A DNA stretch of 64,000 nucleotides, taken from positions 615,357 through 679,356 of the forward strand of contig JAJEKB010020704.1 in NCBI GenBank assembly GCA_022393335.1, in the 5' to 3' direction. Shown here in pieces: positions 45,460 through 55,260 of the stretch. How positions within the stretch are numbered: the first letter of the stretch is position 1; each line of letters opens with the position of its first letter. The notes under the pieces were generated by a model, which did no database searches, had not been told where the DNA came from, and saw nothing but the letters and a program-made list of their open reading frames with translations. The DNA is from Macrotrachela quadricornifera. Lineage: Eukaryota > Rotifera > Eurotatoria > Philodinida > Philodinidae. The position numbers were made by a program, and so were the translations under genes.

Positions 45460-45843
45460 TATGTAAAGAAAACGACAAAAGATCTGATTATAATCGATTT
45501 TTGTTTGATGAGAAATCGATTAAAATGGAACGATTTAAATCAGATTTTTCTATTTTTCATCGATTATAATTGATTATTCTCCTTTTAATCGATTTTAATT
45601 CTGATAGGTGAAAAACGCGTTTTTCGCGAGTTTTGACTTAGAAATCGTAGTTTTTAATTGGCTCTTCAGATTCCTTGCGTCGACAAACAGGTAGTACAAT
45701 GCTAGACCAACCTTTGACACATGTGTCATACTTCATGAGATGACACCAATTGGTACTTATTCATTCTTCCACTATCCTGATTACAATGGATTAAAAGCAA
45801 AATAATCGATTATAATCATATTTTTTGTCGTTTTTTTACATGG
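45460..45843. repeat. Fold-back MITE with AATCGATTATAATC motifs
   Basis: Ends are inverted: ATGTAAAGAAAACGACAAAA...GATTATAATCGAT on the left and ATCGATTATAATC...TTTTGTCGTTTTTTTACAT on the right. Internal copies of ATCGATTATAAT and AATCGATT add more short palindromes. No coding content. Confidence 0.7.
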
Positions 45844-46488
45844 ATTTACACCTTGCCTTCATGCTTTACTTCCATTCAGTTTACCTTTCTTGATAGTCAC
45901 TCTTTCCATATGCGTTAATCTGAAAATTAATATATAAAAGTTGACAGAATATGCAATGTAAACATAAGCCTTTTACAAAAGAGAAAGAAATTGTTTGTAT
46001 TTGTCTGCAACTATGACTACGGTGCGTATAGTATTGACGCAAATCTGTTTTTGCTGTGAGCTCAACGGGAGAAAGTGAAGATGTCATCAAGCTGGAAAAT
46101 TTTGTCTTACTCATAGAGCTATTTATAATTTCAGAGGAAGTAAGTATAAAGCTTTTTTAAACGAGCAAAGTCATTTTCACACACGTTCAAAAGCGGAAAA
46201 GTAATGTATATATATTCCTAGTTGATTGTTACAGTTATTGCAAGCTGTGCTCTTACTTCTCGAGTTTACCTTATAGTTGTGTGCACAAAAATATACCAAA
46301 TAAGTTTTATTTTAAATTTATGTATTTCTTTTGAGAATAGTCAAAAACTCAGACGGTAGAATATCCTGTTTTGAGTGGAGAACCTATTTTTATCTTATCT
46401 TGTCAATGTCTAAATCGTTGTAAGATCATATCGATAACTATGTTCTCTTTCTCGTAGAGAAGAGTTCAGTAACCATAAATTGTTTGCT
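45844..46488. other. Intergenic, nothing recognised
   Basis: AT-rich; short open frames only, none supported. Confidence 0.35.
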
Positions 46489-46978
46489 TGCTTGCTTGCT
46501 TGATTGCTTGTGTGTCCGCAGGGTCAAAAGAACATCGTCCAGACTGTTCCAAATAAAACTTGACCAAAGGATAATCAGGGGTGGGGAACTCGAATCTGAG
46601 GTTACTTTTGGATAATTATTAATTATTAATCAGTTAATAACCAGTTATTAATTAATAATATTAATTTTTATGAAAGTTTGATCAAACGGTAATCGAGAGT
46701 GGGAAACTCGAATCTGAGGTTAGTTTGGATATACTTATGAATTCCTCGACTATAAGTAGGGTCTAGCGAAAGAAACTTGTGTGTGTCTGTTTGTTTCCAA
46801 AGGTCAAGAGAACATCGAAAATTGATTTTCCCCAAAACTGATATTTAGAGATTTCTCGATATCAGGAACTCGAACCTGAGGTCTATTCGTCCAGAGAAGG
46901 ATGAGCGGATGGTCATGTGACTAGTCCCCAATTCCGGGGTCAGAAAAACATCAGAAATTAAGTTTTCTCAAAAATGTA
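46489..46978. repeat. Tandem cassette repeat, three diverged copies
   Basis: It begins with a (TTGC)n microsatellite at about 46489-46512. GGTCAAAAGAACATC-like motifs recur near 46526, 46801 and 46937. GGAACTCGAATCTGAGGT-like motifs recur near 46588, 46704 and 46867. The last copy stops at the N-run. The reverse complement of the second motif (AGGTTCGAGTTCC) resembles a Pol III B-box, so a tRNA-derived SINE is possible. A related single copy is at about 24050-24110. Confidence 0.5.
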
Positions 46979-46988
46979 NNNNNNNNNN
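46979..46988. other. Assembly gap, 10 N
   Basis: Run of ten N between the cassette repeat and the pogo-like element. Confidence 0.99.
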
Positions 46989-47035
46989 ATTGATCAGCAC
47001 TCAAATCCACTACCTGACTTTTGCAACTCCGAATA

Positions 47036-47824
47036 CAGTGGAACCTCTGAATATGGGCACCTCTCAAACAAGGGCACTTCGCTTAAATGGGCGTTTCTCG
47101 ATCCACCCGATTGGTTTTCCATCAGAATGAACCTCTCCTACAAGGGCACCCCGGACCTCCAAAATGTGGGCACTTTTTTTCGGTCCCGTCATACACTTTG
47201 GCCTCTGTTGCGTGGGCATTTTCCGCCGATCAGAGGATCATTGAATTGTTCTTTCTTTGATAGCCGCCTCTTGTTCTTTAAATTGGAATCGCATCCTCGT
47301 ACAAATTAGCAATCCAATAAAGCCGTTTATCCTCACGTGTGATTTAATTATCGTGACAGTTTAAAGAGTCGCGTATCGAGTTGTTTCTGCTTCTCATAAC
47401 CGTCAATGACATCTCATCACTTTTTATCTCTCGAAGACAAGATCTCATTGATCAATGATCATGCTGGCGGAGCTGCATTCGATCGTGAGTGACTCGGAGT
47501 CGAAACTGACTGATTCTTATATTGATTCGAAAACCAGTAAACAAAGTTCTATGACAGATTTTTTCCTAGAGTCTGTTTGCAAATTAAAACATTAACAATT
47601 TATCTTTTCGATGAATTGGAATCACTTCTTTTAAAGCCACGATAGAAGGAGAACGGTGTAATCAGAGAGCACGAGTACGATAGAGTTTCCTCAGTTTTCA
47701 TTCATAATCAACCAGAGAACGAATTTTGCATACAGATGAGGTAAACCTCTCGGAAAAGGGCACCTCGCTAAAGTGGGCAGTTCGGGACCGACCGATCGGT
47801 GCCCACTCAAGGGAGGTTCTACTG
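47036..47824. mobile_element. Non-autonomous pogo/Tigger-like element (789 bp)
   Basis: The left end is CAGTGGAACCTCTGAATATG and the right end, reverse-complemented, CAGTAGAACCTCCCTTGAGT. Each is followed by GGGCACC-type motifs repeated several times (CTCTCAAACAAGGGCAC, CTCGGAAAAGGGCAC). TA flanks both ends (47034-47035; 47825-47826). CAGTxGAACCTC ends with TA duplication are typical of pogo/Tigger transposons. No transposase is encoded; the 111-codon frame across the left end only translates the terminal repeats. Confidence 0.8.
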
Positions 47825-47931
47825 TAGTACGAAAAATATATTCGATCCATCAGTCGGTAACACAGAGTCTACGAGAAAGAGCTGAGCGAGTCTGCCGACG
47901 AGCGTTACTTGTCTTTAATAAGAGTATATAA

Positions 47932-48624
47932 ATGTTTAGGAATATTCATTCAACATTTTCAACTTGTGAGATGGGTTTAGATGCAGAGCGTGTTGTAAGC
48001 ATAACATCAGGAATCATTGATCTAGTCACTTGTCCAATTTGTCACGGGATTCTCTGGAAACCCGTTGAATGCAGCAGATGTCGAAATTCGTTTTGCAGTA
48101 GCTGCATGGATCGATGGTTGAAGTCACAGCATCCATCAATTGGATTTCCCAGCAAAAAAGATCGAACTGCGCCCAGATGCCCAAATAATTGTGCATACTT
48201 ACCAGAAAAGCGCATTTCACCTACACTTATTCAATTACTTGGCAAATTAACGATAAAGTGCAAAAATAATGTCAATGGATGTGATCAAATACTTGGATAT
48301 GATGCATTAGAAAAGCATGAACAGACATGCGGTTACGAGAAACAAAATTGTAGCGGATGTGCACGGGTGCTGCTAAAAAAAGATCGGATCGCACATGAAA
48401 AGCTTTGTGGCAAAATTAAACTTTCTTGCCATAACTGTGGCATCCAGTACAAAAGAGAAAATGGTCATAGTGAGATGCAATGTTTAAAGATCCGTATGGA
48501 TACCCAAGCGAAAATGCAAAAACGACTCGAACAGCTAAATCAACAGCAAGAAGGGAAAATTCAAAAATTGGAAAGAGAATTGAATGCCATTAAATACATG
48601 ATGAACCCAAGAGAAAATCTCTGA
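47932..48624 (+). CDS. RING finger / TRAF-type zinc finger protein
   Basis: Single-exon protein of 230 residues resembling the N-terminal half of NRDP1/RNF41-type E3 ubiquitin ligases. RING region, residues 34-87: CPIC, CSRC, CSSC and CPNNC. The position normally held by the RING histidine is N52 (CRNSFC), while C47 adds a cysteine pair, so the zinc set looks like eight cysteines. Residues 110-185 contain Cys/His clusters of TRAF-type zinc fingers (IKCKNNVNGCDQIL, HEQTC, CSGCARVL, HEKLC, CHNCGIQY). Residues 190-222 are a probable coiled coil (MQKRLEQLNQQQEGKIQKL). The protein likely catalyses ubiquitin transfer from an E2; the C-terminal substrate domain of RNF41 is absent. M14 at 47971 is an equally good start, since the first 13 residues carry no feature. 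Confidence 0.82.
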   Translation: MFRNIHSTFSTCEMGLDAERVVSITSGIIDLVTCPICHGILWKPVECSRCRNSFCSSCMDRWLKSQHPSIGFPSKKDRTAPRCPNNCAYLPEKRISPTLIQLLGKLTIKCKNNVNGCDQILGYDALEKHEQTCGYEKQNCSGCARVLLKKDRIAHEKLCGKIKLSCHNCGIQYKRENGHSEMQCLKIRMDTQAKMQKRLEQLNQQQEGKIQKLERELNAIKYMMNPRENL

Positions 48625-48956
48625 GACTTGTGATGAAAGAACATCACCAGTGAGATGGACTCTAAAACAATGAATCAATTTAATCCAGAATTCTTATTAT
48701 AATTAACTAAACTTATCGAAGACAAAAAAATTACTATTAACAGCATTAGAAAATCGAGAGTTTGAACTTCGTATACTAAAATAAACTAAAAGTCTAATTC
48801 AGTAGATGACGACAACAAATTATAGATAACGAATATGTGTATCTCGAGAGATTTTCATTTGCAAATCCGAACATATTTTTCTTTGCCTATTCTTGCACTA
48901 TTTATGAGAATGATATTAAAAAATACGTAAAAAAAGAGATATCCACGAAGAACACA
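48625..48956. other. Intergenic, nothing recognised
   Basis: AT-rich 3' flank of the RING gene, leading into a long inverted repeat. Confidence 0.4.
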
Positions 48957-49779
48957 ACTTACGAGGAAAGGTCCCCAACTGTCCACTCGCTTTTGAACTG
49001 GGTACATGCTCAAACGATAGACCTCTGTGAGTTATTAAATACTCTGCAAGGGTTCGGTAGTCTAGGTCTCCTGAGCAGAGATATACAATTATTACTGTTA
49101 CTAGTTTTGCTATAATATATATGATATCTTGACTAAAAATACTCTGATCTGGTTCAAATTTATATCAATAGTATGGTACTCAGTACTGATTAAGATCCTA
49201 GAGTTTGAAGATAAATCGATGCTTCTTATTGAAGATACGAATTTGTTTGATATACCAATTGATTATTAAAAAACAATATATAGTCTTCGTCAAAGATACA
49301 AATATTGATTCCACTGATAAGAGAGTGAGGGTGTAGCATATCAAAACCAGCTCCATAGTGAAAAGTATGCGACTTCGCTCTTCGAATTCTTATTAGCTAA
49401 AGCATTTACAAATGAGATTATATTTCTGCATGCATGCTAACTATAAAAGAAATGTATGCTGGAAATATCAGATGAATCAATATTCGTATCTTTAATAAGA
49501 AGCATCGATTTATCTTCAAACTCTAGGATCTTAATCAGTGCTGAGTACCATACTATTGATATAAATTTGAACCAGATCAGAGTATTTTTTAGTCAAGATA
49601 TCATATATATTAGTACAACAGTACAGCAAAACTAGTAACAGTAATAATTGTATATCTCTACTCAGGAGACCTAGACAATCGAAGCCTTGTAGGGTGTTTA
49701 ATAACTCAATGAGGTCTATCGTTTGAGCATGTACCCGGTTCAAAAGCGAGCGAACAGTTGGGGACCTTCTCTCGTAAGT
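48957..49779. repeat. Long inverted repeat, arms about 290-310 bp
   Basis: The left arm (48957-49250) and right arm (49471-49779) are near-identical reverse complements: ACTTACGAGGAAAGGTCCCC against the complement of GGGGACCTTCTCTCGTAAGT, GCTCAAACGATAGACCTC, and CTAGAGTTTGAAGATAAATC. The spacer is about 220 bp. Open frames at 48837-49115 (+) and 49531-49743 (-) encode the same peptide because they are the two arms; they are not genes. Confidence 0.88.
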
Positions 49780-51439
49780 ACTTCAATGAAAAACATCATC
49801 CTATGTAATAAATAGTTCCAACAATAGTGAGCCGCACTAGTTAATATACTATGTGCAGTCTTCCACTAGAAAATAGAGGAACAAATTGTTTTACTATTGA
49901 GTTTCTCCTGAAGTTTCGGCAGGTCCCACTCATGGGATCTGTCGTGGCGAATGAGTTAAGTATATAATACTGCGATTTTTATTCGATAAATTCATATGCA
50001 CACGTGTGAGTGCTGTTGGACGCTTCAAGATTACACCAGTGCAATCTCAATTATCAGAAAAATCAGATCGAATGACTTCTCAATACAGTGTTCTATGCTC
50101 CTGTTCAACGGCTAAAGTCGCAGTTTTATCTTGTTCCTATCGACAATTATTCGCAATAAACGAGTACCAGATGGAACTTATGGATCGCTCTATATATTCA
50201 ATTATGAAAAAAGGATAAAATCACAATCGAGTTCAATATTTTGTTCGTATGTCGTATCAAAATAGAACTTCAGCAATTGGGCCAAGATACTTTGAAGAAC
50301 TGTAACCAGCTGCAACTATTGCGTCACTAAACTCACTCATGGTTGCCTTTTTGCAGTCCACGACTTCTAAGAACATTTATTGCAGCCATCGCAACAGTTC
50401 ATAGTGTTGAATTGAGTGTGGCAGCACGCGCAGCCAAAATGACGAGTTGTACTACCATGACGAAGTTAAGTGGTGTTGTAGATGAAAGAAAAAGGAAAAA
50501 CGAACTATGTTAATATGGAACAGAGTAAAAGTAGTGTCGCCTTATATATAAATCTCATATGAATCATCCTGCGGAAAAAACCAACCACTTATACAACATA
50601 TTTCTTCCAATAAACAGCAAGTCATAAATGCTAATGAAGCGAAAATGTTATTCTGTGACACGAATCCTTTCTTTTTTTTCTTTAAACCACACTGAAAAAA
50701 AAAGGCATTCGTAAAAACCTTTAGGATTTAGTAGAAGTTTAACATATTCCAAAGGTTGTCGTATAATTAATTATACGAAACCAAGAAAAGTTTAGTAATA
50801 TGTATGATTTTTTATGAAAACTTTGTAAGTTCCCGAAATTAAAAAAGGTTTCATATAAAAACATATTTAGGCATTAGAGATCAAGAAAGCTTAGTATGCA
50901 ACTCTTTATGCGTGTTGAAGCATAGAAGAGTTTCGTATAAAACTTTTTAGACGTATTAGAGCTTGAAAAAAAGGTTTTGTATTAATCGATTCACACATGT
51001 CGAGGCATAGGATGGTTTCGTAAAAAACAATTTTAAGACTTACGAGGGAGGATCACCAACTTAAAAATCGCTTGTCAGCTGATACTTTGTGCATAAGTAG
51101 AGCGTAGTATTCGCCGTATGACAAGGGAATATCGCTCCAATTTTGAGTGAAGTTGGATTTACTATAAGGGAGAACGATCAAGACTTTTGGCTCACCCTCT
51201 ACAAAATGTTCATGTGCACAAAGATTATAAACATTTAATAGCTATGTTTATCGTATTTATTTTGAAGACAAATGTTCCAATGTTTTATCTAGGTTTTATT
51301 TTTCGAGTGGACAAAACAAACTTTAGGATGTGGATGAGGATGTGAATAAAAAGGAGACATGCTTATGTACACTCTTCGTCAAGATAAAACATGTTTTTAT
51401 TCAAAGTTTGATTAATAAGTGGTTGCAGAAAAGTGAAAA
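49780..51439. other. Intergenic with degenerate GGTTTCGTATAAAAC repeats
   Basis: A perfect palindrome CGTATAATTAATTATACG lies at about 50760. From about 50700 to 51030 the motif GTTTCGTATAAAAC recurs in diverged form (four to six times), with GCATAG/GAG spacers. The 70-codon frame at 50006-50218 is not recognisable. No gene supported. Confidence 0.4.
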
Positions 51440-52619
51440 TTATTGACGATTTTCTCTGGCAAATGTTCGTAAAGTAAGTAATAATTCTTTATTATCTTTA
51501 AATATGATCATATCTTTTTTAACATGTATTCTTGTATTTGCGCCATTATAACAACAATCTTTTACTTTGATTTGATCACCAGTAAAATTTAATTTAAGAA
51601 CACCACATTCTTTTGCTCTTTCAGAATAGATTATAATCGTTTCGCTTTTCTTTATCGATGAATGTTCTTCACTAATCTCTGTTTTCAATAATGTTGATAA
51701 AATATTTGTTAAAGCTGATATATTTACATGTCCAGCATAAGCCGAAGAACAGAATGTCACAATATTTCCCACATATGTGCTTAAATCACCAGGCGACCAA
51801 ATAGTTTTCTCAAATTGATGTTCATCACTATTGAAATAAATTTTTAAGGGGCTATTTTTGAACTCATCCATGTGTGCTCCAACAATTCTTAGTAGATGAT
51901 ATTGTTCTGATTCACATAATTCTGCATCAGCAACATCGAGAGTGCAGCTGTCATCGTTTTGTAAAACAAAACCTAGTACCTTGGACGATAATGCGTTTAA
52001 TACTGCCTGTAAGCCTTGAGATGCTAAAGAGGTAATTCCAAGCTGACTAAAAAAAAGAGATGAGTATTAAAGTAAATACTGTCAATATGTAAAGTGAAAT
52101 CTGGCTTCGACAATTTTTTCGATCCTATATGATTTCATCATTTTAAAGTAAATAAAGTTCAAAACTTCAAAATGGATCATTGATATGCATGCACCGAATC
52201 CGAACGTTCGGGCTTAATGGGTACGAACTCGGTCTAAGGGTTCAATAATGTATAAGTTAATCAACTCTTCAGTTTGAGAAATGATTAACTCATACATTAC
52301 CGAACCTGAGCGGGAATCTGAACCCTAAGATCGAATGCAAACAGTTTGGGTTCGATGCATGCCTATAAAACATCGATTTTGGTGTTGAGATAGTTTGCAT
52401 TGATTCAGAAAAACGACAAAATATATGATACTTTTTTAATCGAATCAGAAAGATAGAAAGGTTGATCAATGCAACAAACCTGATAAAATTGTTCGACATT
52501 GAATTAGCAAAATTTGACATGATGCCACTCAAAGTTACAGTTGTTTGTTCCTTATAGTACTGATTCGATCTGGTTCCAAATCGAATTCGACCATTATCAT
52601 TAAACATTAATGAAGCCAT
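51440..52619 (-). CDS. Uncharacterised protein, two exons
   Basis: Exon 1 is 52619-52480 and exon 2 is 52046-51440. The intron (52479-52047) is GT-AG, phase 2, and the exons join in frame as NNFIS/QLGITSLASQ. The product is 248 residues. I recognise no domain. Residues 1-30 are polar (MASLMFNDNGRIRFGTRSNQ), residues 35-80 are amphipathic or hydrophobic helix-like (GIMSNFANSMSNNFI, LGITSLASQGLQAVLNAL), and the C-terminal half is mixed beta-like (SETIIIYSERAKECGVL, VLKLNF). There is no clear signal peptide. The 433-bp intron is eight times the local norm because it holds a MITE (52186-52363). Confidence 0.65.
52186..52363. mobile_element. MITE inside the intron, GGCATGCATCGAACC family
   Basis: Left TGCATGCACCGAATCCGAAC, right end reverse-complemented AGGCATGCATCGAACCCAAA. 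Inner halves also mirror (GTATAAGTTAATCA against the complement of TGATTAACTCATAC). It lies wholly within the intron of the minus-strand gene. A relative is at 52783-53022. Confidence 0.7.
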
Positions 52620-52782
52620 TATTTCAGTAGATAGAATATCTGATTCAATAGATAAACTCTACAATGTAAACAAAATATGGTGAATAGTAAATCTTTATAA
52701 AACTTCTACGAAAGTGTACAACGCGTTAATAAACTGATTCAGCTGTCATAAAAGATCACGTTTGAGAGTTTATTATTCACTA

Positions 52783-53022
52783 GGCATGCATCAAATCCTA
52801 ACTGTTCGGTTCTAGATTTGACTATGCCTCATGTATTCAAACTTCTGATGTACGACTGTTGCTCAAACTCAAACTTAACCACATACCCAAACCCCAACTC
52901 AAACTTTGCTCAACACTTAGAGCACAAAAACGCAAGCGGTTTAAATGTAGTGCATATGTAGTTACGATGTCAAACCCTAACTCAAACTCCCAAACAGTTT
53001 AGGTTTGAGTTTGGTGCATGCC
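52783..53022. mobile_element. MITE upstream of the uncharacterised gene, same family
   Basis: Left GGCATGCATCAAATCCTAAC, right end reverse-complemented GGCATGCACCAAACTCAAAC. The inside is rich in CTCAAACTC/CCAAACCCC-like repeats. It lies about 160 bp upstream of the start codon at 52619, where it could affect the promoter. Confidence 0.65.
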
Positions 53023-54077
53023 TTTTATTCACGCTGCATTTTATAATTTGACTCGGTTTTTACCAAGAAAGACAATAAAAAAGCAAAATATTCTCTTATT
53101 TTTATATTATTTCATCTCAATAAATTCTTTTTTATGTAAATATTGACATTTAGGCAAAAAACTAGAGAAGTAAAAAACCACGTCTCACTATGTCTATAAT
53201 CCAATTCTATGATGAGATTGTAAGTGATATCATGATTGTCAATAAAAAACAAATTACCTTTGATAAAAAGGAAATTTTCTCTTGTTTGATACGAAAAATC
53301 AGACTTCAGATACGCTAAACAAATAATTCAATGTTAAAGTTATTTTGAAGCATCTTGACGATGTGAATGTAAAGATTTCTTCTCTACTAATAATTTTAAA
53401 ATAGTTGTAAAAATCTACCGATGAAAATCATATATCAACTTGTAAAGATTTAGTAAAGTAAAAACTGTTTGTCAGTTGACATTTTTCGATTCTTAGAATA
53501 CAGTGATAAGGAATTTTCTTGAGAATTTAGAGTGGAGATTTTCCATTAGAAAGAAGATGCTCGCTTTTTCAATTTTCTATTATACATCTAACGACAACGA
53601 CGATATACAAACATTTTTTACAGTTTTCTTGTAAATTCATAGCGTGTTCTAGTTTATTGTATATTGTAATTAACTATAATGGTGTTGGGTTAGTTAGTTA
53701 TTTTCCTTTGAGTTGAGTCATCTCCCGTGAGTTAGTATAGAGTAGAAGAATGAACTCACAAGTAGACGAGAGTAGTCAACGATGAATAGACAAGGTCAAC
53801 AAGAGAAAAATAAAGAACGAAAGTAGAGAGAATAGAGAATGTAGAATTGAAATTTGAGGTTAGCTTTTATTATTTAGTTACCATTTGATTATGAATTATT
53901 TAATTCTTAATCTTTTTCTATGAAACTTGGCCAAAATTAGTCATGAATGAACGGTGCGTACCTGACGCGACTTCTTATTAACTAATAGTTAATTTAACAA
54001 AATAAATGATTTGCTGATAGTTCCAAAAACATTATTTCTACAAAAAAGAGCTGAACGAGTACTCAGTCGAGCGTCAC
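53023..54077. other. Intergenic, nothing firmly recognised
   Basis: AT-rich. A segment from about 53684 (TGTTGGGTTAGTTAG...) has an LTR-like start, but no matching end or target duplication was found. Confidence 0.35.
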
Positions 54078-54650
54078 TTGTGTTGATTCACTTTAAATTA
54101 TATATTATTTGATAGCCCTTTCGAAACTCTACAAAATAATACTCTTATATCTAGAAAAATTCGTGAGTAAAGCATTTCATTGAATTTTCTCTTAAATAGT
54201 GAGACTTGTTATTTAAAAAAAATAATATAATTGAAATCGGCACAAAAAACTGAGTCGATCAATGTATATTGTGAGGCATCTGATTAACTTTGATTTTCGT
54301 CGAAAAATTGAGCTGTGATCCTCCCTCAGACATGCGTTAATAAGTGAAGTCTGTTGTAGTGTTTAGTCTACTTGTAAAAGGTGCTTCTATATCAATAAAA
54401 AGTAAAAATCATGTTTCAATAGATCGGCTCAGTTTTTTGTGCTGATTTCAAATATATTACTTTTATTAAATAACAAGTCTCATTATTCAAAAGAAAATTG
54501 ATAAAAAAATACAGTTTTTGGCATTAGGGAACGTGATGTGCTTCAATAAAGAGCTTTACCCACAAGCTTTCCTAGATACAACAGTAATATATTGTAGACT
54601 TTTGAAAGGATTATCAAATAAATATATAATTCAAAGTTAATCGACACAAT
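54078..54650. repeat. Fold-back element, arms about 190 bp
   Basis: Left GTGTTGATTCACTTTAAATT...AGACTTGTTATTT...CACAAAAAACTGAGTCGATC is mirrored on the right by GATCGGCTCAGTTTTTTGTG...AAATAACAAGTCTC...AATTCAAAGTTAATCGACAC. Arms are about 54078-54270 and 54425-54650. No coding content. Confidence 0.75.
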
Positions 54651-55260
54651 TTTGGTTGACAAAGATTCTCTATCATTACGCCCTATCCTACAATATGTGG
54701 TCCCGAACTCATTGTGTTAACCACTAGATCCATTTATCCACTTTCGGTGCTTAGATATTTACTATCATTTGATAGGTCTCAATAAGATTCATCGATTAGT
54801 ATATGATTCAGCGTAGATCAATTTATTTTCGATAATAAGTGCTGCTATACTATAATCATATATACCCTAAATAGCATAAGAAAAAAAAGGTAATTAAATT
54901 GGGTCGGTCAGGGTGTGAAATGCATGAAATTATCTGATTTTCGTTAAAAATAGATTTTTGACCTGTGAAATGATAAAATTGGAAGGTGAAAGTGAGATTC
55001 CCTACAGGGAACCGTTTCACACCTGTTAACTACCTCCGTCCTTTTTGACATAATTACCTGTGAAACTATAAAATTGATTTGTCATTGCGTTAAAAAATTT
55101 TCGATTATATATAGATAAAAATTTTTAAACAGATAGAGTCATAAAGAAATATAGTAATTTTAAATGAATATTTTATTTTTACGAAATGTATTCTTTGAAC
55201 ACTAATTTCTAGAAAAATTTCTTAAACATATATATGATAAAATAAAATGTTCTCTTTCTG
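54651..55260. other. Intergenic, 3' side of the SLC17 gene
   Basis: A small inverted motif, GGTGTGAAA (54909) against TTTCACACC (55014), was seen. No gene supported. Confidence 0.4.

Noticed and set aside
46974..47309. 111-codon plus-strand frame starting in the N-run
   Set aside because: It translates the terminal repeats of the pogo/Tigger-like element and begins with undetermined bases.
48837..49115. 92-codon frame downstream of the RING gene
   Set aside because: Its C-terminal half is the left arm of an inverted repeat and is mirrored at 49531-49743; no start context or domain.
50006..50218. 70-codon frame starting MSAVGRFKITPVQ, faintly like a WNK kinase C-terminal motif
   Set aside because: The resemblance covers fewer than ten residues, there is no adjacent kinase domain and no splice context.
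53684..53960. LTR retrotransposon start (TGTTGGGTTAG...)
   Set aside because: No paired LTR, target duplication, primer-binding site or coding remnant nearby.
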